From positions 1,296,001-1,360,000 of the forward strand of contig NW_027184065.1 in the NCBI RefSeq assembly GCF_041296385.1: 64,000 nt of DNA. The letters run 5' to 3'. Origin of the DNA: Aphelocoma coerulescens. Lineage: Eukaryota; Chordata; Aves; Passeriformes; Corvidae. Numbering within the stretch: the first letter of the stretch is position 1; each line of letters opens with the position of its first letter. A model generated the notes under the pieces. It saw only the letters and a list, made by a program, of their open reading frames with translations, did no database searches and had not been told where the DNA came from. Both the position numbers and the translations under genes were made by a program. Below are positions 22,057 to 35,320 of this stretch, piece after piece.

Positions 22057-24267
22057 TTGTGATGCTCCAGATCCACATGGAAGCCAGGGTGCACTGAGAC
22101 ACAGCGGGGCCTTGTTGGAACCAAAGACACCTCTGCAAAAAGCAGGCTAGCTCATAGAAGCAAGGAGTCCATTGTTACAACATCAAACCTATGGAAGCAA
22201 GGGACCATTGTGACACTGCGGGGCCTCATGGAACCAATTGTCCATGATGACAGTGCGGATCAAAAGAGACCATGGTGACACTGCGGAACCCGATGGAACC
22301 AAGGAGCCATTGTGACACAGTGGGGCCTCATGGAATCAAGGAGACCATTGTGACCCAGGTGTTGCATGTGAAGGCAAGGAGCCATTGTGACACTTTGGGC
22401 TTCTTCCCTTGAGCTCTGCAGCTGGCTGTCCCAGCCCAGCGCACCATGTGCCACCTGCTCTCCTCAGGGCTCTGCCTGCACACAGCCCCAGGAGAAGTTT
22501 TCCTGTTTGCAAGGAAAGAATGGAAAAGCCGGAGCAGGTTTCCCAAACAACAAACCCCACTCAGGAGCCACATGCTCAGTACAGGCTGCCGGGACTGATG
22601 TCCCCTTTCTACAAGGGTCAGTGTGAGCAGAATTCTCTGGGAGCAGAATTCTCGGAGTCTTTCCACTGAATTCTCTGTCCCTGTGTCTTGGGGTGACTTT
22701 ATCATGTGTATCCCCTATTGCTGCTCTATGCCCAGAAGTGAACTTTGTGCATTTCTGTGCCTTTCAACTGAGCCTGAGAGGGGGGAGAGGAAAAAAAAAC
22801 CGGACAAACTTCTCAGAGCGTTTGTTCAAGGACACACATACACACTCCTCTGCATCCTGCTTGCAGCAAGAGCAGAGGAAGCAACTTTGTTTCTTTTTAG
22901 CCAGTTTTCAGCTCCTTTTCTCTGGGGGGAGATGGAGAGTTGAACTTTGTTTTCCTGGGACTTTGGGGTTTTTTTTCCCTTCTTCTCTTCTTGACTCTTT
23001 CAACATCAGACCACATTGGGAGAATTTTCTCCCGAGGTGGGGGCCCTGAATGTGGGCCCATGAGCCAGCTGCAAGGAGGAGGAGAGAGACTACACCTCCG
23101 GAAGTGTTGGGGTTCCTCCCCCCTGCCATGAGGTCATGGGAGAGGGGACCCTGGGGTAGAGGCATGGCCTGGGCACGGGGTCTCCCTGCTCCCTGCTGAC
23201 ATGTGCCCTAATCCTGTTCAGCACTGCTTATTTTGTGTTGCCCTGTGCCAGGAGGGCCCTGGTTGTGCCGTGATTGCTCAGTTCTTTGGCAGTGCCCCGC
23301 CCATGTGGCTGGAGAAGAAAGAGCTCTGAAACTTCTCTCATGAATGGCTCCCTATTTCTTTGCACGGGCCTCGCTGTCTATGGATGTTTCAGGAGACCCC
23401 ACCGAAACACGGAAGGACTCTCAAATTATCCCAGCTTTCTCTGCCCAGCGAGAGCTTTTAACATTTAGCATTGTTCTCCTTTTCCTGGGTGTTTGTTAAA
23501 AAATGGTTTTTATCTCTTTCACTTTCTTCCCAGGAAAATTCTTTTTTCCCGAAGCTGGTGGGGGAGGGCTGGGTGTAACCTGCCTTCTATCAGAGGATAT
23601 TTTCCTCCACATTTGTCAAAACCGGCACAGCCTGTCCTTTCCTGGGTCTCTGTTGCAGATGGAAGCTGCTGGTGCCATTGTCAGCTTGAAGCCCTCTTTT
23701 GATGCAAGCAGATGTTGCCAGGTGTGTTCAGCAGCTGTTGCTCAATGCTTATGCCAAGCTATTGTGTTCCTCATGGAACCAAGGAGCCATTGTGACACTG
23801 CAGGGGCTGATGGCATCAAGGAGGCAATTGTGACAGTACAGAACCTCCTAGAAACAAGGCTCCATTGTGACACCGTGGGGAATCATGGAATCACGGAGCC
23901 CATTGTGACACGGCCAGGCCGCATGGAACCAATGGTCCATGGTAACACGGCGGATTCAAGAAGAGCACGGTGACACCACGCAACATCATGGAACCATAGG
24001 TCCATTGTGACACAGCGGGGCCTCATGGAAACAAGGGGACCATTGTGGCAAAGCAGGGCCTAATGGAAGCATGGAGAGCATTGTGACATTGTGGGGAATC
24101 ATGGAAGCATGGAGAGCATTGTGACACTAAGGAAACTCCTGGAACCAAGATGACCACTGGCACATAATGGAACCTCATGGAAGCAAGCCTCCATGATGAC
24201 TTTGGAGGGCCTCGGGGACCACAGGACCCATTGTGACACAGCAGGACCTGGTGGAACCAAGGAGCCT
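22057..24267 (+). repeat. Macrosatellite unit 11 (2211 bp), subtype III, copy of unit 8
   Basis: The core is 22397-23762. All scored sites agree with unit 8, including CTCTGCCCAG. It is followed by a type IV unit, as unit 8 is. Confidence 0.97.
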
Positions 24268-26477
24268 TTGTGATGCTCCAGATCCACATGGAAGCCAGGG
24301 TGCACTGAGACACAGCGGGGCCTTGTTGGAACCAAAGACACCTCTGCAAAAAGCAGGCTAGCTCATAGAAGCAAGGAGTCCATTGTTACAACATCAAACC
24401 TATGGAAGCAAGGGACCATTGTGACACTGCGGGGCCTCATGGAACCAATTGTCCATGATGACAGTGCGGATCAAAAGAGACCATGGTGACACTGCGGAAC
24501 CCGATGGAACCAAGGAGCCATTGTGACACAGTGGGGCCTCATGGAATCAAGGAGACCATTGTGACCCAGGTGTTGCATGTGAAGGCAAGGAGCCATTGTG
24601 ACACTTTGGGCTTCTTCCCTTGAGCTCTGCAGCTGGCTGTCCCAGCCCAGCGCACCATGTGCCACCTGCTCTCCTCAGGGCTCTGCCTGCACACAGCCCC
24701 AGGAGAAGTTTTCCTGTTTGGAAGGAAAGAATGGAAAAGCCAGAGCAGGTTTCCTAAACAACAAACCCCACTCAGGAGCCACATGCTCAGTACAGGCTGC
24801 CTGGAACGATGTCCCTTTTCTACAAGGGTCAGGGTGAGCAGAATTCTCTGGGAGCAGAATTCTCGGAGTCTTTCCACTGAATTCTCTGTCCCTGTGTCTT
24901 GGGGTGACTTTATCATGTGTATCCCCTATTGCTGCTCTATGCCCAGAAGTGAACTTTGTGCATTTCTGTGCCTTTCAACTGAGCCTGAGAGGGGGGAGAG
25001 GAAAAAAAACCGGACAAACTTCTCAGAGCGTTTGTTCAAGGACACACATACACACTCCTCTGCATCCTGCTTGCAGCAAGAGCAGAGGAAGCAACTTTGT
25101 TTCTTTTTAGCCAGTTTTCAGCTCCTTTTCTCTGGGGGGAGATGGAGAGTTGAACTTTGTTTTCCTGGGACTTTGGGGTTTTTTTTCCCTTCTTCTCTTC
25201 TTGACTCTTTCAACATCAGACCACATTGGGAGAATTTTCTCCCGAGGTGGGGGCCCTGAATGTGGGCCCATGAGCCAGCTGCAAGGAGGAGGAGAGAGAC
25301 TACACCTCCGGAAGTGTTGGGGTTCCTCCCCCCTGCCATGAGGTCATGGGAGAGGGGACCCTGGGGTAGAGGCATGGCCTGGGCACGGGGTCTCCCTGCT
25401 CCCTGCTGACATGTGCCCTAATCCTGTTCAGCACTGCTTATTTTGTGTTGCCCTGTGCCAGGAGGGCCCTGGTTGTGCCGTGATTGCTCAGTTCTTTGGC
25501 AGTGCCCCGCCCATGTGGCTGGAGAAGAAAGAGCTCTGAAACTTCTCTCAAGAATGGCTCCCTATTTCTTTGCACGGGCCTCGCTGTCTATGGATGTTTC
25601 AGGAGACCCCACCGAAACACGGAAGGACTCTCAAATTATCCCAGCTTTCTCTGCACAGCGAGAGCTTTTAACATTTAGCATTGTTCTCCTTTTCCTGGGT
25701 GTTTGTTAAAAAATGGTTTTTATCTCTTTCACTTTCTTCCCAGGAAAATTCTTTTTTCCCGAAGCTGGTGGGGGAGGGCTGGGTGTAACCTGCCTTCTAT
25801 CAGAGGATATTTTCCTCCACATTTGTCCAAACCGGCACAGCCTGTCCTTTCCTGGGTCTCTGTTGCAGATGGAAGCTGCTGGTGCCATTCTCAGCTTGAA
25901 GCCCTCTTTTGATGCAAGCAGATGTTGCCAGGTGTGTTCAGCAGCTGTTGCTCAATGCTTATGCCAAGCTATTGTGTTCCTCATGGAACCAAGGAGCCAT
26001 TGTGACACTGCAGGGGCTGATGGCATCAAGGAGGCAATTGTGACAGTACAGAACCTCCTAGAAACAAGGCTCCATTGTGACACCGTGGGGAATCATGGAA
26101 TCACGGAGCCCATTGTGACACGGCCAGGCCGCATGGAACCAATGGTCCATGGTAACACGGCGGATTCAAGAAGAGCACGGTGACACCACGCAACATCATG
26201 GAACCATAGGTCCATTGTGACACAGCGGGGCCTCATGGAAACAAGGGGACCATTGTGGCAAAGCAGGGCCTAATGGAAGCATGGAGAGCATTGTGACATT
26301 GTGGGGAATCATGGAAGCATGGAGAGCATTGTGACACTAAGGAAACTCCTGGAACCAAGATGACCACTGGCACATAATGGAACCTCATGGAAGCAAGCCT
26401 CCATGATGACTTTGGAGGGCCTCGGGGACCACAGGACCCATTGTGACACAGCAGGACCTGGTGGAACCAAGGAGCCT
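24268..26477 (+). repeat. Macrosatellite unit 12 (2210 bp), subtype IV, copy of unit 9
   Basis: The core is 24608-25972. It shares the otherwise unique GCCAGAG (A at 24742) with unit 9, and agrees with it at all other scored sites. Confidence 0.97.
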
Positions 26478-28688
26478 TTGTGATGCTCCAGATCCACATG
26501 GAAGCCAGGGTGCACTGAGACACAGCGGGGCCTTGTTGGAACCAAAGACACCTCTGCAAAAAGCAGGCTAGCTCATAGAAGCAAGGAGTCCATTGTTACA
26601 ACATCAAACCTATGGAAGCAAGGGACCATTGTGACACTGCGGGGCCTCATGGAACCAATTGTCCATGATGACAGTGCGGATCAAAGGAGACCATGGTGAC
26701 ACTGCGGAACCCGATGGAACCAAGGAGCCATTGTGACACAGTGGGGCCTCATGGAATCAAGGAGACCATTGTGACCCAGGTGTTGCATGTGAAGGCAAGG
26801 AGCCATTGTGACACTTTGGGCTTCTTCCCTTGAGCTCTGCAGCTGGCTGTCCCAGCCCAGCGCACCATGTGCCACCTGCTCTCCTCAGGGCTCTGCCTGC
26901 ACACAGCCCCAGGAGAAGTTTTCCTGTTTGGAAGGAAAGAATGGAAAAGCCGGAGCAGGTTTCCCAAACAACAAACCCCACTCAGGAGCCACATGCTCAG
27001 TACAGGCTGCCGGGAACGATGTCCCCTTTCTACAAGGGTCAGGGTGAGCAGAATTCTCTGGGAGCAGAATTCTCGGAGTCTTTCCACTGAATTCTCTGTC
27101 CCTGTGTCTTGGGGTGACTTTATCATGTGTATCCCCTATCGCTGCTCTATGCCCAGAAGTGAACTTTGTGCATTTCTGTGCCTTTCAACTGAGCCTGAGA
27201 GGGGGGAGAGGGAAAAAAAACCGGACAAACTTCTCAGAGCGTTTGTTCAAGGACACACATACACACTCCTCTGCATCCTGCTTGCAGCAAGAGCGGAGGA
27301 AGCAACTTTGTTTCTTTTTAGCCAGTTTTCAGCTCCTTTTCTCTGGGGGGAGATGGAGAGTTGAACTTTGTTTTCCTGGGACTTTGGGGTTTTTTTTCCC
27401 TTCTTCTCTTCTTGACTCTTTCAACATCAGACCACATTGGGAGAATTTTCTACTGAGGTGGGGGCCCTGAATGTGGGCCCATGAGCCAGCTGCAAGGAGG
27501 AGGAGAGAGACTACACCTCCGGAAGTGTTGGGGTTCCTCCCCCCTGCCATGAGGTCATGGGAGAGGGGACCCTGGGGTAGAGGCATGGCCTGGGCACGGG
27601 GTCTCCCTGCTCCCTGCTCACATGTGCCCTAATCCTGTTCAGCACTGCTTATTTTGTGTTGCCCTGTGCCAGGAGGGCCCTGGTTGTGCCGTGACTGCTC
27701 AGTTCTTTGGCAGTGCCCCGCCCATGTGGCTGGAGAAGAAAGAGCTCTGAAACTTCTCTCATGAATGGCTCCCTATTTCTTTGCACGGGCCTCGCTGTCT
27801 ATGGATGTTTCAGGAGACCCCACCGAAACACGGAAGGACTCTCAAATTATCCCAGCTTTCTCTGCACAGCGAGAGCTTTTAATATTTAGCATTGTTCTCC
27901 TTTTCCTGGGTGTTTGTTAAAAAATGGTTTTTATCTCTTTCACTTTCTTCCCAGGAAAATTCTTTTTTCCCGAAGCTGGTGGGGGAGGGCTGGGTGTAAC
28001 CTGCCTTCTATCAGAGGATATTTTCCTCCACATTTGTCAAAACCGGCACAGCCTGTCCTTTCCTGGGTCTCTGTTGCAGATGGAAGCTGCTGGTGCCATT
28101 CTCAGCTTGAAGCCCTCTTTTGATGCAAGCAGATGTTGCCAGGTGTGTTCAGCAGCTGTTGCTCAATGCTTATGCCAAGCTATTGTGTTCCTCATGGAAC
28201 CAAGGAGCCATTGTGACACTGCAGGGGCTGATGGCATCAAGGAGGCAATTGTGACAGTACAGAACCTCCTAGAAACAAGGCTCCATTGTGACACCGTGGG
28301 GAATCATGGAATCACGGAGCCCATTGTGACACGGCCAGGCCGCATGGAACCAATGGTCCATGGTAACACGGCGGATTCAAGAAGAGCACGGTGACACCAC
28401 GCAACATCATGGAACCATAGGTCCATTGTGACACAGCGGGGCCTCATGGAAACAAGGGGACCATTGTGGCAAAGCAGGGCCTAATGGAAGCATGGAGAGC
28501 ATTGTGACATTGTGGGGAATCATGGAAGCATGGAGAGCATTGTGACACTAAGGAAACTCCTGGAACCAAGATGACCACTGGCACATAATGGAACCTCATG
28601 GAAGCAAGCCTCCATGATGACTTTGGAGGGCCTCGGGGACCACAGGACCCATTGTGACACAGCAGGACCTGGTGGAACCAAGGAGCCT
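26478..28688 (+). repeat. Macrosatellite unit 13 (2211 bp), subtype II, last type II in the window
   Basis: The core is 26818-28183. It has ATCAAAGGAGA, TATCGCTGC, GAGGGA8, CTACTGAGG, CTCACATG and CCATTCTCAG. It carries TTGGAAGG rather than the TTGCAAGG of units 4 and 6. The type does not reappear downstream. Confidence 0.97.
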
Positions 28689-30899
28689 TTGTGATGCTCC
28701 AGATCCACATGGAAGCCAGGGTGCACTGAGACACAGCGGGGCCTTGTTGGAACCAAAGACACCTCTGCAAAAAGCAGGCTAGCTCATAGAAGCAAGGAGT
28801 CCATTGTTACAACATCAAACCTATGGAAGCAAGGGACCATTGTGACACTGCGGGGCCTCATGGAACCAATTGTCCATGATGACAGTGCGGATCAAAAGAG
28901 ACCATGGTGACACTGCGGAACCCGATGGAACCAAGGAGCCATTGTGACACAGTGGGGCCTCATGGAATCAAGGAGACCATTGTGACCCAGGTGTTGCATG
29001 TGAAGGCAAGGAGCCATTGTGACACTTTGGGCTTCTTCCCTTGAGCTCTGCAGCTGGCTGTCCCAGCCCAGCGCACCATGTGCCACCTGCTCTCCTCAGG
29101 GCTCTGCCTGCACACAGCCCCAGGAGAAGTTTTCCTGTTTGCAAGGAAAGAATGGAAAAGCCGGAGCAGGTTTCCCAAACAACAAACCCCACTCAGGAGC
29201 CACATGCTCAGTACAGGCTGCCGGGACTGATGTCCCCTTTCTACAAGGGTCAGTGTGAGCAGAATTCTCTGGGAGCAGAATTCTCGGAGTCTTTCCACTG
29301 AATTCTCTGTCCCTGTGTCTTGGGGTGACTTTATCATGTGTATCCCCTATTGCTGCTCTATGCCCAGAAGTGAACTTTGTGCATTTCTGTGCCTTTCAAC
29401 TGAGCCTGAGAGGGGGGAGAGGAAAAAAAAACCGGACAAACTTCTCAGAGCGTTTGTTCAAGGACACACATACACACTCCTCTGCATCCTGCTTGCAGCA
29501 AGAGCAGAGGAAGCAACTTTGTTTCTTTTTAGCCAGTTTTCAGCTCCTTTTCTCTGGGGGGAGATGGAGAGTTGAACTTTGTTTTCCTGGGACTTTGGGG
29601 TTTTTTTTCCCTTCTTCTCTTCTTGACTCTTTCAACATCAGACCACATTGGGAGAATTTTCTCCCGAGGTGGGGGCCCTGAATGTGGGCCCATGAGCCAG
29701 CTGCAAGGAGGAGGAGAGAGACTACACCTCCGGAAGTGTTGGGGTTCCTCCCCCCTGCCATGAGGTCATGGGAGAGGGGACCCTGGGGTAGAGGCATGGC
29801 CTGGGCACGGGGTCTCCCTGCTCCCTGCTGACATGTGCCCTAATCCTGTTCAGCACTGCTTATTTTGTGTTGCCCTGTGCCAGGAGGGCCCTGGTTGTGC
29901 CGTGATTGCTCAGTTCTTTGGCAGTGCCCCGCCCATGTGGCTGGAGAAGAAAGAGCTCTGAAACTTCTCTCATGAATGGCTCCCTATTTCTTTGCACGGG
30001 CCTCGCTGTCTATGGATGTTTCAGGAGACCCCACCGAAACACGGAAGGACTCTCAAATTATCCCAGCTTTCTCTGCACAGCGAGAGCTTTTAATATTTAG
30101 CATTGTTCTCCTTTTCCTGGGTGTTTGTTAAAAAATGGTTTTTATCTCTTTCACTTTCTTCCCAGGAAAATTCTTTTTTCCCGAAGCTGGTGGGGGAGGG
30201 CTGGGTGTAACCTGCCTTCTATCAGAGGATATTTTCCTCCACATTTGTCAAAACCGGCACAGCCTGTCCTTTCCTGGGTCTCTGTTGCAGATGGAAGCTG
30301 CTGGTGCCATTGTCAGCTTGAAGCCCTCTTTTGATGCAAGCAGATGTTGCCAGGTGTGTTCAGCAGCTGTTGCTCAATGCTTATGCCAAGCTATTGTGTT
30401 CCTCATGGAACCAAGGAGCCATTGTGACACTGCAGGGGCTGATGGCATCAAGGAGGCAATTGTGACAGTACAGAACCTCCTAGAAACAAGGCTCCATTGT
30501 GACACCGTGGGGAATCATGGAATCACGGAGCCCATTGTGACACGGCCAGGCCGCATGGAACCAATGGTCCATGGTAACACGGCGGATTCAAGAAGAGCAC
30601 GGTGACACCACGCAACATCATGGAACCATAGGTCCATTGTGACACAGCGGGGCCTCATGGAAACAAGGGGACCATTGTGGCAAAGCAGGGCCTAATGGAA
30701 GCATGGAGAGCATTGTGACATTGTGGGGAATCATGGAAGCATGGAGAGCATTGTGACACTAAGGAAACTCCTGGAACCAAGATGACCACTGGCACATAAT
30801 GGAACCTCATGGAAGCAAGCCTCCATGATGACTTTGGAGGGCCTCGGGGACCACAGGACCCATTGTGACACAGCAGGACCTGGTGGAACCAAGGAGCCT
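28689..30899 (+). repeat. Macrosatellite unit 14 (2211 bp), subtype III
   Basis: The core is 29029-30394. It matches unit 7 except for CCATTGTCAG. It has TTTAATATTT and lacks the CTCTGCCCAG variant. Confidence 0.97.
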
Positions 30900-33110
30900 T
30901 TGTGATGCTCCAGATCCACATGGAAGCCAGGGTGCACTGAGACACAGCGGGGCCTTGTTGGAACCAAAGACACCTCTGCAAAAAGCAGGCTAGCTCATAG
31001 AAGCAAGGAGTCCATTGTTACAACATCAAACCTATGGAAGCAAGGGACCATTGTGACACTGCGGGGCCTCATGGAACCAATTGTCCATGATGACAGTGCG
31101 GATCAAAAGAGACCATGGTGACACTGCGGAACCCGATGGAACCAAGGAGCCATTGTGACACAGTGGGGCCTCATGGAATCAAGGAGACCATTGTGACCCA
31201 GGTGTTGCATGTGAAGGCAAGGAGCCATTGTGACACTTTGGGCTTCTTCCCTTGAGCTCTGCAGCTGGCTGTCCCAGCCCAGCGCACCATGTGCCACCTG
31301 CTCTCCTCAGGGCTCTGCCTGCACACAGCCCCAGGAGAAGTTTTCCTGTTTGCAAGGAAAGAATGGAAAAGCCGGAGCAGGTTTCCCAAACAACAAACCC
31401 CACTCAGGAGCCACATGCTCAGTACAGGCTGCCGGGACTGATGTCCCCTTTCTACAAGGGTCAGTGTGAGCAGAATTCTCTGGGAGCAGAATTCTCGGAG
31501 TCTTTCCACTGAATTCTCTGTCCCTGTGTCTTGGGGTGACTTTATCATGTGTATCCCCTATTGCTGCTCTATGCCCAGAAGTGAACTTTGTGCATTTCTG
31601 TGCCTTTCAACTGAGCCTGAGAGGGGGGAGAGGAAAAAAAAACCGGACAAACTTCTCAGAGCGTTTGTTCAAGGACACACATACACACTCCTCTGCATCC
31701 TGCTTGCAGCAAGAGCAGAGGAAGCAACTTTGTTTCTTTTTAGCCAGTTTTCAGCTCCTTTTCTCTGGGGGGAGATGGAGAGTTGAACTTTGTTTTCCTG
31801 GGACTTTGGGGTTTTTTTTCCCTTCTTCTCTTCTTGACTCTTTCAACATCAGACCACATTGGGAGAATTTTCTCCCGAGGTGGGGGCCCTGAATGTGGGC
31901 CCATGAGCCAGCTGCAAGGAGGAGGAGAGAGACTACACCTCCGGAAGTGTTGGGGTTCCTCCCCCCTGCCATGAGGTCATGGGAGAGGGGACCCTGGGGT
32001 AGAGGCATGGCCTGGGCACGGGGTCTCCCTGCTCCCTGCTGACATGTGCCCTAATCCTGTTCAGCACTGCTTATTTTGTGTTGCCCTGTGCCAGGAGGGC
32101 CCTGGTTGTGCCGTGATTGCTCAGTTCTTTGGCAGTGCCCCGCCCATGTGGCTGGAGAAGAAAGAGCTCTGAAACTTCTCTCATGAATGGCTCCCTATTT
32201 CTTTGCACGGGCCTCGCTGTCTATGGATGTTTCAGGAGACCCCACCGAAACACGGAAGGACTCTCAAATTATCCCAGCTTTCTCTGCCCAGCGAGAGCTT
32301 TTAACATTTAGCATTGTTCTCCTTTTCCTGGGTGTTTGTTAAAAAATGGTTTTTATCTCTTTCACTTTCTTCCCAGGAAAATTCTTTTTTCCCGAAGCTG
32401 GTGGGGGAGGGCTGGGTGTAACCTGCCTTCTATCAGAGGATATTTTCCTCCACATTTGTCAAAACCGGCACAGCCTGTCCTTTCCTGGGTCTCTGTTGCA
32501 GATGGAAGCTGCTGGTGCCATTGTCAGCTTGAAGCCCTCTTTTGATGCAAGCAGATGTTGCCAGGTGTGTTCAGCAGCTGTTGCTCAATGCTTATGCCAA
32601 GCTATTGTGTTCCTCATGGAACCAAGGAGCCATTGTGACACTGCAGGGGCTGATGGCATCAAGGAGGCAATTGTGACAGTACAGAACCTCCTAGAAACAA
32701 GGCTCCATTGTGACACCGTGGGGAATCATGGAATCACGGAGCCCATTGTGACACGGCCAGGCCGCATGGAACCAATGGTCCATGGTAACACGGCGGATTC
32801 AAGAAGAGCACGGTGACACCACGCAACATCATGGAACCATAGGTCCATTGTGACACAGCGGGGCCTCATGGAAACAAGGGGACCATTGTGGCAAAGCAGG
32901 GCCTAATGGAAGCATGGAGAGCATTGTGACATTGTGGGGAATCATGGAAGCATGGAGAGCATTGTGACACTAAGGAAACTCCTGGAACCAAGATGACCAC
33001 TGGCACATAATGGAACCTCATGGAAGCAAGCCTCCATGATGACTTTGGAGGGCCTCGGGGACCACAGGACCCATTGTGACACAGCAGGACCTGGTGGAAC
33101 CAAGGAGCCT
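30900..33110 (+). repeat. Macrosatellite unit 15 (2211 bp), subtype III with CTCTGCCCAG
   Basis: The core is 31240-32605. It matches units 8 and 11 at the scored sites and, like them, is followed by a type IV unit. Confidence 0.97.
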
Positions 33111-35320
33111 TTGTGATGCTCCAGATCCACATGGAAGCCAGGGTGCACTGAGACACAGCGGGGCCTTGTTGGAACCAAAGACACCTCTGCAAAAAGCAGG
33201 CTAGCTCATAGAAGCAAGGAGTCCATTGTTACAACATCAAACCTATGGAAGCAAGGGACCATTGTGACACTGCGGGGCCTCATGGAACCAATTGTCCATG
33301 ATGACAGTGCGGATCAAAAGAGACCATGGTGACACTGCGGAACCCGATGGAACCAAGGAGCCATTGTGACACAGTGGGGCCTCATGGAATCAAGGAGACC
33401 ATTGTGACCCAGGTGTTGCATGTGAAGGCAAGGAGCCATTGTGACACTTTGGGCTTCTTCCCTTGAGCTCTGCAGCTGGCTGTCCCAGCCCAGCGCACCA
33501 TGTGCCACCTGCTCTCCTCAGGGCTCTGCCTGCACACAGCCCCAGGAGAAGTTTTCCTGTTTGGAAGGAAAGAATGGAAAAGCCTGAGCAGGTTTCCTAA
33601 ACAACAAACCCCACTCAGGAGCCACATGCTCAGTACAGGCTGCCTGGAACGATGTCCCTTTTCTACAAGGGTCAGGGTGAGCAGAATTCTCTGGGAGCAG
33701 AATTCTCGGAGTCTTTCCACTGAATTCTCTGTCCCTGTGTCTTGGGGTGACTTTATCATGTGTATCCCCTATTGCTGCTCTATGCCCAGAAGTGAACTTT
33801 GTGCATTTCTGTGCCTTTCAACTGAGCCTGAGAGGGGGGAGAGGAAAAAAAACCGGACAAACTTCTCAGAGCGTTTGTTCAAGGACACACATACACACTC
33901 CTCTGCATCCTGCTTGCAGCAAGAGCAGAGGAAGCAACTTTGTTTCTTTTTAGCCAGTTTTCAGCTCCTTTTCTCTGGGGGGAGATGGAGAGTTGAACTT
34001 TGTTTTCCTGGGACTTTGGGGTTTTTTTTCCCTTCTTCTCTTCTTGACTCTTTCAACATCAGACCACATTGGGAGAATTTTCTCCCGAGGTGGGGGCCCT
34101 GAATGTGGGCCCATGAGCCAGCTGCAAGGAGGAGGAGAGAGACTACACCTCCGGAAGTGTTGGGGTTCCTCCCCCCTGCCATGAGGTCATGGGAGAGGGG
34201 ACCCTGGGGTAGAGGCATGGCCTGGGCACGGGGTCTCCCTGCTCCCTGCTGACATGTGCCCTAATCCTGTTCAGCACTGCTTATTTTGTGTTGCCCTGTG
34301 CCAGGAGGGCCCTGGTTGTGCCGTGATTGCTCAGTTCTTTGGCAGTGCCCCGCCCATGTGGCTGGAGAAGAAAGAGCTCTGAAACTTCTCTCATGAATGG
34401 CTCCCTATTTCTTTGCACGGGCCTCGCTGTCTATGGATGTTTCAGGAGACCCCACCGAAACACGGAAGGACTCTCAAATTATCCCAGCTTTCTCTGCACA
34501 GCGAGAGCTTTTAACATTTAGCATTGTTCTCCTTTTCCTGGGTGTTTGTTAAAAAATGGTTTTTATCTCTTTCACTTTCTTCCCAGGAAAATTCTTTTTT
34601 CCCGAAGCTGGTGGGGGAGGGCTGGGTGTAACCTGCCTTCTATCAGAGGATATTTTCCTCCACATTTGTCCAAACCGGCACAGCCTGTCCTTTCCTGGGT
34701 CTCTGTTGCAGATGGAAGCTGCTGGTGCCATTGTCAGCTTGAAGCCCTCTTTTGATGCAAGCAGATGTTGCCAGGTGTGTTCAGCAGCTGTTGCTCAATG
34801 CTTATGCCAAGCTATTGTGTTCCTCATGGAACCAAGGAGCCATTGTGACACTGCAGGGGCTGATGGCATCAAGGAGGCAATTGTGACAGTACAGAACCTC
34901 CTAGAAACAAGGCTCCATTGTGACACCGTGGGGAATCATGGAATCACGGAGCCCATTGTGACACGGCCAGGCCGCATGGAACCAATGGTCCATGGTAACA
35001 CGGCGGATTCAAGAAGAGCACGGTGACACCACGCAACATCATGGAACCATAGGTCCATTGTGACACAGCGGGGCCTGATGGAAACAAGGGGACCATTGTG
35101 GCAAAGCAGGGCCTAATGGAAGCATGGAGAGCATTGTGACATTGTGGGGAATCATGGAAGCATGGAGAGCATTGTGACACTAAGGAAACTCCTGGAACCA
35201 AGATGACCACTGGCACATAATGGAACCTCATGGAAGCAAGCCTCCATGATGACTTTGGAGGGCCTCGGGGACCACAGGACCCATTGTGACACAGCAGGAC
35301 CTGGTGGAACCAAGGAGCCT
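33111..35320 (+). repeat. Macrosatellite unit 16 (2210 bp), subtype IV
   Basis: The core is 33451-34815. It has a private AAGCCTGAGC near 33582, TGGAACGATG, A8, CTCATGAAT, and GGGCCTGATGG in the minisatellite (G at 35077; most units C). The last variant is shared with units 21, 26 and 28 and removes a reverse-strand stop. Confidence 0.97.
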
